From NCBI GenBank assembly GCA_902582235.1, contig CACHQX010000004.1, forward strand, positions 1-64,000: a DNA stretch of 64,000 bases, given 5' to 3'. Below, one piece after another: positions 31,480 to 42,043 of the stretch; positions within the stretch are counted from its first letter, which is position 1, and every line of letters begins with the position of its first letter. The notes beneath the pieces were generated by a model. That model had not been told where the DNA came from. It was given only the letters and a program-made list of their open reading frames with translations, and did not search any database. This DNA comes from an uncultured Pelagibacteraceae bacterium (lineage in GTDB: Bacteria > Pseudomonadota > Alphaproteobacteria > Pelagibacterales > Pelagibacteraceae). The position numbers and the translations under genes were made by a program.

Positions 31480-33435
31480 TTAATTGAAATTTATTGGATC
31501 AACATCAACTGAAAGTTTTATTCCTTTTGGGATATTAAATCTTTTAAGAGCCATTTTTAAGTTTTTCTGAGCAGAAATATTCTTTGCAGATCTTAATAAA
31601 ATCCTATTCCTGTAATTTCCTCTTACTTTATAAATTGGAGCATTTACTGGTCCAAGAATCTTGACTTTAAGGTTTTTTTTTAAAAATTCTGACAATTCAA
31701 ATGATGCCTGGTCAGATTTTTTGCTATTTTGAGCACTAACTATTATTGATATAAATCTCTCGAAAGGAGGTAATAAATTCTTTTCCCTCAGAATTAGTTC
31801 TTTATCCAAAAAAATATAAGGATCAGGATTTACGATTTGTGATATGTAATCTGAGTTTAAATTCATTGTTTGAAAATAAACAGTTGAAGGCTTTCCTTCT
31901 CGACCGGCTCTACCTGATAGTTGGTGGTAAAGCTGCACAGTTTTTTCAGCACTTCTTAAATCGTAACCTCTAGAAGAATAATCAATATCCAATACAATTA
32001 TACAGTTAAGGTTAGGAAAATGAAAACCTTTTGAAATCAGTTGCGTACCAATTAAAATATTAATCTTATTATCTTTTATTTCTTGGATTTTAGAAGATGA
32101 GTCCTTTTTATTCATAGTGTCACTTGAAAAAATTAAAGTGTTTTTGTCAGGAAAAATCTTTTTAATTTCCTCAAGTATTTTTTCCACACCTGGACCACTA
32201 AAGCTAAAATCACATTTAGAGTCCTTTGAAGAGCAGTCTCGTTCCATTTCAGTGGAATAACCACAATAATGACATAAAACTTTGTTTCTTAACTTATGAT
32301 AAACAAGATTAATTGAACAAAAAGGACAGTCAAACGTTTTTAAACAATTTTTACATAATACAAATGGTGAGTAACCTCTTCTATTTACAAAAAATAAAAC
32401 CTGATTATTCCTAGATAAATTCTCTTTTACTTTTTCAATCAATTCCTCTGAAATAAATGTTCCTTTTTTTTCACTATTTTTTATTTTTATAATTTCATAA
32501 TCTGGCAACTTTGCATCTCTAAATCGCTCAGTTAACCTAGATGAATGAAACTTTTTTCCTTTGATATTTTTATAAGTTTCTATAGATGGAACAGCAGATA
32601 TCAAATTGATAGGTATATTTTCAAATGATGCTCTTGATATTGCCATATCTCTAGCATGATAGTTTACACCCTCATCTTGTTTGTAGGATTGGTCGTGTTC
32701 TTCATCTATTGTAATAAGTCCTAACTTTTTAAAAGGTAAAAATAAAGCCGACCTAGCCCCTATGACAACTTTAATCTTTCCTGATTTCAAACCGCTCCAA
32801 ATTATCTTTTTATTTTTCTTTGTAACTGATGAATGCCAAATAGCTGGTTTAAAACCAAAAAAAGAAATGAAATTTTTTTCAAATTCTCTTGTAAGGCCAA
32901 TTTCAGGAAGTAAAATCAAAGATTGATACCCCTCATTTAGTTTTTTTTTAATTGCATTAAAATAAACTATTGTTTTTCCTGAACCTGTAGTCCCTTGTAA
33001 TACATGAACTCTAAAATTTTTATCCCCCTTTTCTATTTCTAATAAACTTTTTTTTTGCTGAATATTAAGACTATAATCTTTAGTTGGGTGTTTTTTATTA
33101 AACTGATCGTAAGTGTCTGCATTATAATCTTCTTCTAAAGAATTATTTACTAGATGAAGTTTTAACGCCATACCCTTAGGAACAATATTATAATCGGAAA
33201 ACCAATTTAAAAATTTTATTGTTTTATTTTCTAAAGGATCTTTTGTAAATTTTTTAATAATATTTTTGATTTTAAATTTTTTTTTAGGCCCTTCCTCAAA
33301 ATCATCCCAGATAATACCTACCATTTTTTTTTTACCAAAAGGCACCTCTACATAATCGCCAATTTTTAGTTTTTCTTTTGAAGAGTATGTAAATGGGTGA
33401 TCAAAAATGTTTGGTAATAGTACTGGTACTTTCAT
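31480..33435 (-). CDS. priA: Primosomal replication protein N' (PriA helicase)
   Basis: 651 residues. The N-terminal DNA-binding domain (VLLPNIFDHPFTY, GDYVEVPFGKK) is followed by helicase motifs GTTGSGKT, DEEHDQSY and LIGTQLISKGFHFPNL. The Zn-binding Cys pairs CKNC, CPFC and CHYC lie near residues 360-400. It restarts stalled replication forks. It is shorter than the 732-residue E. coli protein but the domain set is complete. Confidence 0.96.
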   Translation of the reverse strand: MKVPVLLPNIFDHPFTYSSKEKLKIGDYVEVPFGKKKMVGIIWDDFEEGPKKKFKIKNIIKKFTKDPLENKTIKFLNWFSDYNIVPKGMALKLHLVNNSLEEDYNADTYDQFNKKHPTKDYSLNIQQKKSLLEIEKGDKNFRVHVLQGTTGSGKTIVYFNAIKKKLNEGYQSLILLPEIGLTREFEKNFISFFGFKPAIWHSSVTKKNKKIIWSGLKSGKIKVVIGARSALFLPFKKLGLITIDEEHDQSYKQDEGVNYHARDMAISRASFENIPINLISAVPSIETYKNIKGKKFHSSRLTERFRDAKLPDYEIIKIKNSEKKGTFISEELIEKVKENLSRNNQVLFFVNRRGYSPFVLCKNCLKTFDCPFCSINLVYHKLRNKVLCHYCGYSTEMERDCSSKDSKCDFSFSGPGVEKILEEIKKIFPDKNTLIFSSDTMNKKDSSSKIQEIKDNKINILIGTQLISKGFHFPNLNCIIVLDIDYSSRGYDLRSAEKTVQLYHQLSGRAGREGKPSTVYFQTMNLNSDYISQIVNPDPYIFLDKELILREKNLLPPFERFISIIVSAQNSKKSDQASFELSEFLKKNLKVKILGPVNAPIYKVRGNYRNRILLRSAKNISAQKNLKMALKRFNIPKGIKLSVDVDPINFN

Positions 33436-33523
33436 TTCATTATGAAAAATTTAAAAGTGTATTGGTAATTTATTACAACTCTATTTCTGTTGATATACAA
33501 TAAATATAAAGTAATATCTAGAC

Positions 33524-34447
33524 CTAAAGACTAAGATCAAGAAAATGAACACTAAAAAGTTTTTTATCATCAACCCAAGTTTTCTTAACTTTCCAACCGG
33601 CTTCATTTGCTAAATTTCTGAAAGATTTAATCGTGTATTTATGAGAATTCTCAGTGTGAATCTCTTCATTTTTTTTAATTGAATATTTTGAGCCATTGAT
33701 TCTGATATTATTATTTTTTTTTGCTTTTAGTCTCATCTCAATTCTTTTTTTTGATTTATTATAAATTGCTAAATGTTTATAGAAATTTAAGTTTATATTA
33801 GTACCCAATTCGGTATTCATTCTTTGTAAAATATTTTTGTTAAATTTTGCAGTTACGCCTTTTTTGTCATTGTAAGCAGAAATAAGAGTTGGAATATCTT
33901 TAATTAAGTCAGCACCAATGATAATTTTTTTGGCTTTAAATTTCATTTTGAGCATTTTTAAAAATTTTACAGCATCCTTTTTCTCAAAGTTACCTATAGT
34001 TGACCCTGGGAAAAAAATAATTATGTTTTCTGATGAATTAATCTTAAAAGGTAATTTATCACTTCCTGAGAAATCATATCCTTTGGGAGTAATAACTACT
34101 TTTGGAAATTTCTTTTTAAAACTTTGAGATATTTTTATTATATAATCTTCTGAAATATCTAAGGGTATGTATTTTTTTGGCTTATCTAGGCTACTTAAAA
34201 AAATTTCTATTTTTTTGATATCCCCAGCACCTGGTTCAATTAAAACCGCACCTTTCCCTATTTTATTAGCAATTTCAATTTTATTATCTCTTAAAATTTT
34301 TCTTTCTGTTCGTGCTGGGTAATATTCTTTCAATTTAGTAATTTGTTCAAAAAGTTTTGATCCTTTAAAGTCATAAAACCATTTAGAACTTAGCTTCTTA
34401 TTTTTCTTACTTAAACCGAAACTTACTTCTTGTAAAAATGATTTCAT
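33524..34447 (-). CDS. egtD: EgtD-like histidine N-alpha-methyltransferase
   Basis: 307 residues of the EgtD (DUF2260) family. LSSKWFYDFKGSKLFEQIT and EYYPARTE at the N terminus, the SAM loop VLIEPGAGD (68-76), the family motif FFPGSTIGNF, and TENS at 265-268, whose Glu and Ser correspond to the imidazole-binding pair of histidine-specific EgtD. Expected reaction: three SAM-dependent methylations of histidine to hercynine. No EgtB sulfoxide synthase or OvoA is in the window, so the product may not be ergothioneine. Its start overlaps the upstream methyltransferase by 4 bases. Composition is AT-rich like the rest of the genome (12 G/C of 60 in 33721-33780). Confidence 0.82.
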   Translation of the reverse strand: MKSFLQEVSFGLSKKNKKLSSKWFYDFKGSKLFEQITKLKEYYPARTERKILRDNKIEIANKIGKGAVLIEPGAGDIKKIEIFLSSLDKPKKYIPLDISEDYIIKISQSFKKKFPKVVITPKGYDFSGSDKLPFKINSSENIIIFFPGSTIGNFEKKDAVKFLKMLKMKFKAKKIIIGADLIKDIPTLISAYNDKKGVTAKFNKNILQRMNTELGTNINLNFYKHLAIYNKSKKRIEMRLKAKKNNNIRINGSKYSIKKNEEIHTENSHKYTIKSFRNLANEAGWKVKKTWVDDKKLFSVHFLDLSL

Positions 34448-35364
34448 TTTATGTTAAGGGTAACTAAAAGACGGTTAATTGGCATTGAAAATCGCCCTTG
34501 TCTTTGAGTGTCAGTACTTTGTTTGGATATTGCTAAAAGTTCAGATAAATTTGTGATCATTAATTTTCTACTCTCCGGCTTTAAAACAAATGCAGCATAG
34601 AAAAATCCTGCTGCAATTTCAGCCACTTGAATAGCAGGTCCCTCCATAGATACAACATTTGTTTCGATATTTACTTTTGCTTCTGGGAAAGCTTTATGTA
34701 TAAGATTACTTAGGCTTTCTGATCCTCGTATTCTTGGATCACCTAAATCAATCTCTCCATAATTAGGTATTTCTTTTTGTACATAACTATAAATTAAATC
34801 GTGTACTTCCTTATAATTAGGTGCTGCACTCATTGGCCCATCAACTAGAGCTACAAACTGACCTTCTGAAGTTAAAACTCGTCTGATTTCTTCTAATACT
34901 GGTAATATCGGGTCCATCAATGTTAAAGCCCAATGACACAGTACAATGTCAATAGAGTTATCATCGATTGTTGTCAATTTTTGTGCTTTTGACTCAATAA
35001 GATCTACTCCGCTGTTTATAAGACGAGTCTTGGCTAATGCTAATTCTTCAGGACACATGTCTACACCTTTTAAATTTAAATTTTTATTGCGATCAAATAA
35101 GATTTTTAATAGTGGCCCTGACCCACAGGCAAGATCTAATACTCGCAAACTTTCATTATTAGGTACTAGTTCAGCTAGCCATTCATAACTGTTACGTCCA
35201 GTTTCATCACGACAAAAACTTGCACACACTTCAGTAAATCCTGTATGTTGTTGATGTATAGTTCTTAAATGATCAACTAAAGCATAACTATCGGGATATA
35301 GATTGCGAGCAAGACTGTCGGTCCAGATCGAGTTTAGTCCTTTCTGATTGTTTGTATCTTTCAT
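34444..35364 (-). CDS. Class I SAM-dependent methyltransferase
   Basis: 306 residues. Motif I is VLDLACGSGPLLKIL (residues about 94-108), followed by GVDMCPEELALAKTRL, the acidic IDIVLCHWALTLMDP and EIRRVLTSEGQFVALVDGP, as in UbiE/type-11 methyltransferases. The C-terminal third is not diagnostic and the substrate is unknown. It sits between a PhyH-type dioxygenase and an EgtD-like gene with 4-base ATGA overlaps on both sides, so the three products are very likely made together and may act on one small molecule. Base composition is somewhat richer in G+C than neighbours. Confidence 0.8.
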   Translation of the reverse strand: MKDTNNQKGLNSIWTDSLARNLYPDSYALVDHLRTIHQQHTGFTEVCASFCRDETGRNSYEWLAELVPNNESLRVLDLACGSGPLLKILFDRNKNLNLKGVDMCPEELALAKTRLINSGVDLIESKAQKLTTIDDNSIDIVLCHWALTLMDPILPVLEEIRRVLTSEGQFVALVDGPMSAAPNYKEVHDLIYSYVQKEIPNYGEIDLGDPRIRGSESLSNLIHKAFPEAKVNIETNVVSMEGPAIQVAEIAAGFFYAAFVLKPESRKLMITNLSELLAISKQSTDTQRQGRFSMPINRLLVTLNIK

Positions 35365-36359
35365 GATTTATCTTTAACTGGCCAACAAATTGGGTTTAGT
35401 GGACTAGCTGCTACATCTCCTGGTTTAACATTGGGCATAAATTTCTGCCAGTCACCTGATACCATCGTGGGACTATTAACTACTCTTGCTCCATCTCGGT
35501 AATAAGTATTTGCAAGAGCGATTCTACTACGATTGGTACGGTTACGTGAAGCGGTATGAAAATTTAAATTATGATGAAAGCTAACTTCACCTAGTTCAAA
35601 AGGAGTTTCATTCACGCTTACATTATTTTTTGAAAAAATATCTGATATCCCTCGGTCGTATCCGGTGCCAGTCTTTTCAAAGGTAACAGCATTGACTAAT
35701 TTGTGGACATTGAGTGGATAGGCAAAAGATAGTGGTCCCATTTCAATAGGGGTTGGTTGTGCAGGCACCCAAGCGGTGACTACGTCATTTGTGTCGAGAG
35801 GAAAATGATGGTCATCGAAGTGCCAAGGAGTACGACCACAACCAGCTTGTTTGGCTAGCACATTGTCATGGTAAAGTCTAACAGCTGATACTTCGAGAAG
35901 ATTTGCTGAAATTTGTCCTAGACGAGGTGATAATACGTAGGCGCGAAGCAATTTATTATTAGGCCAAATCATTTCAAGACTAAGGAATCGGTTATGTGCC
36001 CCTTTATCTGGATCAACTTTAAACTCTTCTTTTAATAAATTAATTAATTCAGCTCGTAGTTTTAACACTGACCCGGGGGATAAAACCTTTTTAAGTTTTA
36101 TGAAACCATTTGTTTTAAAAAAATCAATTTGATCATCAAACAAGTGGTACGGTTCTGCTAACTCTGAAATAACCTCATCATCTGTTGGTATTGAAATATC
36201 TGGTAAGGGATCGGCGTTAATAATTTCATCTTTTTTAACATCATTATCTGCTAAGCTAACATACCAGTCCCACCAGGCTTGATTGTCCTTGTCCCATGGT
36301 TTACTGATATCGGTAGCATCAGATATTTTAGAATTAAAATTATTATCAGATTTTGTCAT
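35361..36359 (-). CDS. Phytanoyl-CoA dioxygenase (PhyH) family protein
   Basis: 332 residues, Fe(II)/2-oxoglutarate dioxygenase fold of the PhyH family. Iron ligands are His180 and Asp182 in TPWHFDDHHFP and His268 in NFHTASRNR; Arg279 is placed to bind 2-oxoglutarate. The family hydroxylates or halogenates small molecules; the substrate is not predictable here. First gene of a three-gene operon with a methyltransferase and an EgtD-like enzyme. G+C is strikingly high in parts (31 of 60 in 35761-35820, 28 of 60 in 35821-35880), suggesting recent acquisition. Confidence 0.82.
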   Translation of the reverse strand: MTKSDNNFNSKISDATDISKPWDKDNQAWWDWYVSLADNDVKKDEIINADPLPDISIPTDDEVISELAEPYHLFDDQIDFFKTNGFIKLKKVLSPGSVLKLRAELINLLKEEFKVDPDKGAHNRFLSLEMIWPNNKLLRAYVLSPRLGQISANLLEVSAVRLYHDNVLAKQAGCGRTPWHFDDHHFPLDTNDVVTAWVPAQPTPIEMGPLSFAYPLNVHKLVNAVTFEKTGTGYDRGISDIFSKNNVSVNETPFELGEVSFHHNLNFHTASRNRTNRSRIALANTYYRDGARVVNSPTMVSGDWQKFMPNVKPGDVAASPLNPICWPVKDKS

Positions 36360-36427
36360 TAGGAGTATCTTATGGTTTTATTATAAATTAATAAGAGCGC
36401 GTTTTGACATAAGGTTATTTGTGATTT

Positions 36428-37828
36428 TTAAGAGTGTATTTGTCTTTTTTCAACAGATAAAGCTGCCTCTTTTATTGCTTCAGAAAATGTTGGATGAGCA
36501 TGACACGTTCGTGCGATATCTTCAGAACTCGCTCCAAACTCCATTGCAACTGCCATTTCTGCAATCATTTCTCCTACGTGAGGTCCTATCATATGTACTC
36601 CTAAAACTTTATCAGTGTCTTTATCGGCTAAAATTTTAACGAAACCTTCAGGCTCATCGATCGCTTTAGCTCTTGAGTTAGCCATAAAAGGAAACTTTCC
36701 AATTTTATAAGACTTGTTTTTTTCTTTTAGTTGTTCTTCTGTTAAGCCTATACTTGCTACCTCAGGAGTGGTGTATATTACTCCCGGAATTAAATCGTAG
36801 TTTACATGACCAGATTGACCTGCAATTATTTCTGCAACTGCAATCCCTTCCTCCTCTGCTTTATGGGCTAACATTGGCCCATCAATTACATCTCCAATGG
36901 CATAAATATTTTTTGCTGAAGTTTGGAATTTTTTGTCAATTTTAATCCTTCCTTTTTCATCTGATTTTACTCCTGCAGAACTTAAATTTAAATTGGATGT
37001 AAATGGTTTTCTTCCAATTGATATTAAAGCTACATTACAATTAAAATCTTTATTATCTCCATTCTTATCTGAAGTTGTAATTTGTACCCCACTATTAGTT
37101 TTTTTGATGCTAGTTACTTTTCTATTTAGGTGAAACTTAATATTTTGTTTCTTCAATATTTTCATAAACTCTTCTGAAATCTCTCTATCCATTCCAGGTG
37201 TGATGTGATCTAAAAATTCGATTACATTGACTTCAGCCCCGAGACGAGACCAGACAGAGCCCATTTCTAAACCTATGTAACCCCCACCAACGACAACCAG
37301 ACTTTTCGGAACTTCTTTTAAAGATAAGGCGCCAGTTGAAGAAACGATCGATTTTTCATCGAATTCAACGTTAGGCATAGGCATCGCTTCAGATCCAGTT
37401 GCAATAATAATATTTTTTGCCTCAATTTCTTTTATTTTACCATCTTCGCCTTTTATTGATATTTTCTTCTCAGAAATAAAACTACCAAAACCTTTTAAGT
37501 AAGTTACCTTGTTTTTTTTGAAAAGAAATTCTACACCCTTGGTCAAGATTGAAACTGCTTTATCCTTATTTTTCATCATCTTATCTAAATTGAGTTTCAC
37601 ATCTCCTGTCTCAATTCCAAGTTTAGAAAAATTTTTAGCCTTTTTAAAATTCTCAGACAAATTTAATAAGCTTTTTGAAGGAATACATCCAATGTTTAAA
37701 CAAGTGCCACCCAAAGCACCTCTAGCTTCTATACAAGCAGTTTTTTGACCTAGCTGAGCTAATCTTATAGCGCAAACATATCCACCTGGTCCGCCGCCTA
37801 TTACTACCGAGTCAAATTTTTCTGTCAT
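36428..37828 (-). CDS. lpdA: Dihydrolipoamide dehydrogenase (E3)
   Basis: 466 residues. FAD-binding GGGPGGYVCAIRLAQLG, redox disulfide GGTCLNIGCIPSKSLL, NAD-binding VVVGGGYIGLEMGSVW, and the C-terminal catalytic HAHPTFSEA. It reoxidises the lipoyl arms of E2. Lying 3 bases after sucB, it is presumably the E3 of the 2-oxoglutarate dehydrogenase complex. Confidence 0.97.
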   Translation of the reverse strand: MTEKFDSVVIGGGPGGYVCAIRLAQLGQKTACIEARGALGGTCLNIGCIPSKSLLNLSENFKKAKNFSKLGIETGDVKLNLDKMMKNKDKAVSILTKGVEFLFKKNKVTYLKGFGSFISEKKISIKGEDGKIKEIEAKNIIIATGSEAMPMPNVEFDEKSIVSSTGALSLKEVPKSLVVVGGGYIGLEMGSVWSRLGAEVNVIEFLDHITPGMDREISEEFMKILKKQNIKFHLNRKVTSIKKTNSGVQITTSDKNGDNKDFNCNVALISIGRKPFTSNLNLSSAGVKSDEKGRIKIDKKFQTSAKNIYAIGDVIDGPMLAHKAEEEGIAVAEIIAGQSGHVNYDLIPGVIYTTPEVASIGLTEEQLKEKNKSYKIGKFPFMANSRAKAIDEPEGFVKILADKDTDKVLGVHMIGPHVGEMIAEMAVAMEFGASSEDIARTCHAHPTFSEAIKEAALSVEKRQIHS

Positions 37829-37831
37829 AAA

Positions 37832-39154
37832 CTATAAATTTAAAAATAATCTTCTTGGATCTTCCAAGTTATCTTTTGTATTTTTTAAAAAAGATACTGC
37901 CTCTTTCCCATCAATTATTCTATGGTCATATGATAAAGCTATATACATTATTGGTCTAATTTTAATTTCACCATTTACCACATGTGGCCTTTCTACAATA
38001 TTGTGCATTCCTAAAACTCCGGATTGAGGTAAATTTAAAATTGGTGTTGATAACATTGATCCATAGACACCCCCGTTACTGATAGTAAATGTCCCACCCT
38101 GAAGATCGTCAATTGTAATCTTTCCATCTCTTGCTTTATCAGACAATTCTTTAATTTTCTTTTCTATGTCTGCGAAAGACATTTCATCTGCATTTTTTAA
38201 GACTGGAACCACAAGACCTTTTTCGGTGCCTACTGCAAAACTTATATTATAGTAGTTTTTATAAATTATGTTCTCTCCCTCGATTTCAGCATTAATTGCA
38301 GGAAACAGTTTTAGACTTTCAATACAAGCTTTAACAAAAAAGGACATAAAACCTAGTTTTATGCCAAACCTATCTTGAAAATCACTTTGATTTTCTTTTC
38401 TCATGTCAATTATACCGCTCATATCAACTTCATTAAAAGTTGTAAGCATTGCTGCATTATCTTGAGCTTGTTTGAGTCTTTTAGCAATTGTTAGTCTTAG
38501 CCTTGTCATTTTTATTTTTTCCTCTTGGCCAAACTTTATTTTCCGCTCAGAAGGTCCAGGTTTTATATTCATTAAACTTAATAGATCACCTTTTGAAACT
38601 CTTCCACCTCTGCCAGTTCCTTGAATTTTTTTTAAGTCAATTTTATTATCTGCAGCAATCTTTCTCACAGCAGGAGAAACAGATACATCCTTTGTTTTTT
38701 TAGAGTTCTCTTTTTTAGAGGATACTTCATCTGTAAGGATTAATGGTTCTTCCTTACTTGTATTTTCATTAGGTTCTAAAATTTTTTCTTCCTTATCGAA
38801 CAGTTTTGTTTCAACTTCTTTTGTCTCAACTTCTTTTTTTAAACTAATAATATTATCTTCGTTGTGTACTACTTTCTCTTCTTTAGGTTCATCCTCAGTT
38901 TCATCTTTTTTTGAACTTCCTCCGATTATTGATCCAAGAACAGCTCCTACCTCAACCGTTGAGCCATTTTGAGCATTTATTTCGCTTAATACTCCATCTG
39001 AGGGAGATGGAACCTCTAGATTTACTTTATCAGTTTCAAGTTCAACAACAGGTTCATCGGCTTCGACACTATCACCTTTATTTTTTAACCATTTAGCTAC
39101 AGTTGCTTCTGTTATACTTTCTCCTAAAACTGGAACTACAATTTTGTCTGACAT
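37832..39154 (-). CDS. sucB: Dihydrolipoamide succinyltransferase (E2 of OGDH)
   Basis: 440 residues. Lipoyl domain at 1-77 with lipoyl-Lys in ETDKVNLEV; a long charged linker rich in Lys/Glu (about 80-160); peripheral-subunit-binding domain ([19 protein letters not shown]); catalytic domain with the active-site [12 protein letters not shown]. It transfers succinyl to CoA. The ATG shares a base with the sucA stop. Confidence 0.97.
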   Translation of the reverse strand: MSDKIVVPVLGESITEATVAKWLKNKGDSVEADEPVVELETDKVNLEVPSPSDGVLSEINAQNGSTVEVGAVLGSIIGGSSKKDETEDEPKEEKVVHNEDNIISLKKEVETKEVETKLFDKEEKILEPNENTSKEEPLILTDEVSSKKENSKKTKDVSVSPAVRKIAADNKIDLKKIQGTGRGGRVSKGDLLSLMNIKPGPSERKIKFGQEEKIKMTRLRLTIAKRLKQAQDNAAMLTTFNEVDMSGIIDMRKENQSDFQDRFGIKLGFMSFFVKACIESLKLFPAINAEIEGENIIYKNYYNISFAVGTEKGLVVPVLKNADEMSFADIEKKIKELSDKARDGKITIDDLQGGTFTISNGGVYGSMLSTPILNLPQSGVLGMHNIVERPHVVNGEIKIRPIMYIALSYDHRIIDGKEAVSFLKNTKDNLEDPRRLFLNL

Positions 39155-42012
39155 TATTCTAAAATTTTATCTATAATCTCTTTTTGTTGTTTTGCATGTC
39201 TCTTCGCATATCCAGTAGCTGGTGAAGCTGAAGGATTTCTGCCTATAAACTTTAATTTCTTTTTAACCTCTAAATTATCTAAAGTCCATTGAATATAATC
39301 TCTTACTGAAAACCAAGCACCCATATTTTTAGGTTCTTCTTGGCACCAAATAAATTTAGCGTATTCAGCATATGGTTTAATAGCTTTTGTCAAAGACCTT
39401 ACCGGAAATGGATAAAGTTGTTCTATTCTTATAAAAACAACATCGTCAATTTTCTCTTTTTCTCTCGCAGCCAAAAGATCAAAATATATTTTTCCAGAGC
39501 AAAGAATGACTTTTCTTATCTTTTTTGGTTTTTTTAGTTCAATTAATTTGTTCTTTTTATTTAAGGCTTGATCCTCTAAAACTCTATGAAATGAATTATT
39601 TTTATCAAAGTCCTCTATGTTTGAAACACAGTATTTGTTTCTCAACAAAGATTTTGGAGTCATTATAACAAGTGGCTTTCTGAATTCTCTGTGAATCTGT
39701 CTTCTAAGAGCATGAAAATAATTTGCTGGAGTTGTACAATTAAGCACTTGCATATTTTCTTGAGCACAAAGTTGCAAAAATCTTTCAAGTCTTGCTGAAG
39801 AATGTTCAGGTCCTTGTCCCTCATAACCATGGGGAAGCAATAGAACTAATCCTGAGGCTCTAAACCATTTTCTCTCTCCAGAGGCAATGAATTGATCAAT
39901 TACGACTTGAGCGCCGTTCGCAAAATCTCCAAATTGCGCCTCCCAGATCGTTAAGGTTTCTGGCTCTACTAAGCTGTATCCATACTCAAATCCAAGTACT
40001 GCTAGTTCAGATAAAAAACTATCTACAATTTCAAATTTTTTCTGTTTTGTAGATACATGATCTAACGGCACGTATCTTGAGTTATCTATTTGATTTCGTA
40101 AAACTGAGTGTCTTTGGCTAAATGTGCCACGACCACTATCTTGACCGACTAATCTCACGGGAAATCCCTCTTCGAGTAATGTTGCAAATGCTAATATTTC
40201 TGCATTAGCCCAATCAATATTTTTTTCATCTTGTATACACTTATCTCTATTTTCAAAAACTTTTTGTATAGTTTTATGAATATTAAGCTCTGGTTTTAAA
40301 AAGTTTATTTTTGCAGAAAGTTTCTTTAATTTCATCGTATCAACTCCTGTCTGTCCTCTTTTATCCTTACCTTTCTTTGGTTGATATCTTGACCATGTCC
40401 CTTCGAACCAATTCAGTTTTGGTTTGTAATCATTTGCAGTTTTAAATTGATCATCCAAAAGTTTTTTAAAGTCGTTTACTTTATTTTTGAATTGATCTTC
40501 AGTTATACTGTTATTTTTAATAAGTTTTTTACCATATATATTTAAAGTAGATGGATGTGATCTTATCTTTTTGTACATTAAAGGTTGTGTAAAAGAAGGC
40601 TCATCTCCTTCATTATGACCAAATCTTCTGTAGCAAATCATATCAATTACAACATCTTTGTTAAATTTTTGTCTAAACTCAATTGCGATTTTAGCACAAT
40701 GAACAACTGCCTCTGGATCATCTCCATTGCAATGAAGAATGGGAGCTTCTACAATTTTTCCTAAATCAGATGGGTACGGGCTTGATCTAGCAAACCTTGG
40801 ACTAGTGGTAAAACCAATTTGGTTATTAACAATTATATGAATTGTTCCACCTGTATTATGACCTTTTAAACCTGACATCGCAAAACATTCAGCTACAACT
40901 CCTTGCCCTGCAAATGCTGCATCCCCGTGAATAAGTAAAGGTATTACTTTTTTTCTTTCTGTGTCTTTATGAAAATATTGTTTTGCTCTAGTTTGACCAA
41001 GAACTACAGGGTTAACTGCTTCCAAATGAGAAGGGTTATCTGTAAGACTAACATGTACAGAGTTTCCATCAAAAGTTCTGTCTGATGAGGCACCTAAATG
41101 ATATTTTACATCACCTGTAGAGTCTTCGCTTGAGGAAGCAAATTCACCAGCAAATTCATTAAAAATTCTTTTATAAGACTTTTGAAGAACATTTGCTAAA
41201 ACATTTAATCTACCTCTATGAGACATTCCAATCTTAATTTCTTTAACTCCTAATTGGCCCCCTCGTTTAATAATTTGCTCTAGCGCTGGTATTAAAGACT
41301 CTGCACCATCAAGGCCAAATCTTTTCGTGCCAACATATTTTTTTGCTAAAAACTTTTCAAAACCTTCGGCTTGAATAATCTTATTTAATATTGCGTCTTT
41401 TCCTTTTTCAGTAAAACTTATTTGGTTCTCCTCTTTTTCCATTCTTTCTCTAAACCAAACTTTCTCCGTTGGATTTGTTATATGCATATATTCAGCACCT
41501 ATTGACGAGCAATATACTTTTCTTAATTTTGTGATGATTTCATTTATTGAGGCATAACCCACATCCATATATGAATTAAGATAGATTTTTCTGTCAAAGT
41601 CCTCAGTTTTGAAACCATAGTCATTTGGATGTAATTCATAAAGATATTCTCTTTTCATTAAACCAAGAGGATCAAGGTTTGCTATAAGGTGGCCTCTGAT
41701 TCTATATGCTCTTATCAATGCGATTGCTTTAATAGAGTCTATTTTCTCCCTCTCAGAACCATTTAGATTTTCCTCAAGTTTTTTATTTTTTTTTGGATCT
41801 ATCGATATCTTTTTTGGACTCCATGAAGGGCCTGATATTTCTTTTGAAACTGAATTTAGATCTTCATTTAAATCACTAAAGTATTTTTTCCAACTATCTG
41901 GCAATTTAGGGTCATTCTCTATAAATCTTACATACATTTCTTCTATGAACTGACTGTTAGATTTATTAAGAAAAGACTGCTGCTTAAATTCTAAATTTTT
42001 TGAAGAGCTCAT
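39154..42012 (-). CDS. sucA: 2-oxoglutarate dehydrogenase E1
   Basis: 952 residues, full-length ThDP-dependent E1o. Conserved [60 protein letters not shown], and near the C terminus [19 protein letters not shown]. It decarboxylates 2-oxoglutarate in the TCA cycle. Complete sucA-sucB-lpdA set, downstream of sucCD. Confidence 0.98.
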   Translation of the reverse strand: MSSSKNLEFKQQSFLNKSNSQFIEEMYVRFIENDPKLPDSWKKYFSDLNEDLNSVSKEISGPSWSPKKISIDPKKNKKLEENLNGSEREKIDSIKAIALIRAYRIRGHLIANLDPLGLMKREYLYELHPNDYGFKTEDFDRKIYLNSYMDVGYASINEIITKLRKVYCSSIGAEYMHITNPTEKVWFRERMEKEENQISFTEKGKDAILNKIIQAEGFEKFLAKKYVGTKRFGLDGAESLIPALEQIIKRGGQLGVKEIKIGMSHRGRLNVLANVLQKSYKRIFNEFAGEFASSSEDSTGDVKYHLGASSDRTFDGNSVHVSLTDNPSHLEAVNPVVLGQTRAKQYFHKDTERKKVIPLLIHGDAAFAGQGVVAECFAMSGLKGHNTGGTIHIIVNNQIGFTTSPRFARSSPYPSDLGKIVEAPILHCNGDDPEAVVHCAKIAIEFRQKFNKDVVIDMICYRRFGHNEGDEPSFTQPLMYKKIRSHPSTLNIYGKKLIKNNSITEDQFKNKVNDFKKLLDDQFKTANDYKPKLNWFEGTWSRYQPKKGKDKRGQTGVDTMKLKKLSAKINFLKPELNIHKTIQKVFENRDKCIQDEKNIDWANAEILAFATLLEEGFPVRLVGQDSGRGTFSQRHSVLRNQIDNSRYVPLDHVSTKQKKFEIVDSFLSELAVLGFEYGYSLVEPETLTIWEAQFGDFANGAQVVIDQFIASGERKWFRASGLVLLLPHGYEGQGPEHSSARLERFLQLCAQENMQVLNCTTPANYFHALRRQIHREFRKPLVIMTPKSLLRNKYCVSNIEDFDKNNSFHRVLEDQALNKKNKLIELKKPKKIRKVILCSGKIYFDLLAAREKEKIDDVVFIRIEQLYPFPVRSLTKAIKPYAEYAKFIWCQEEPKNMGAWFSVRDYIQWTLDNLEVKKKLKFIGRNPSASPATGYAKRHAKQQKEIIDKILE

Positions 42013-42043
42013 TTAAGACTATTATAGTATTAACATTAAAATA

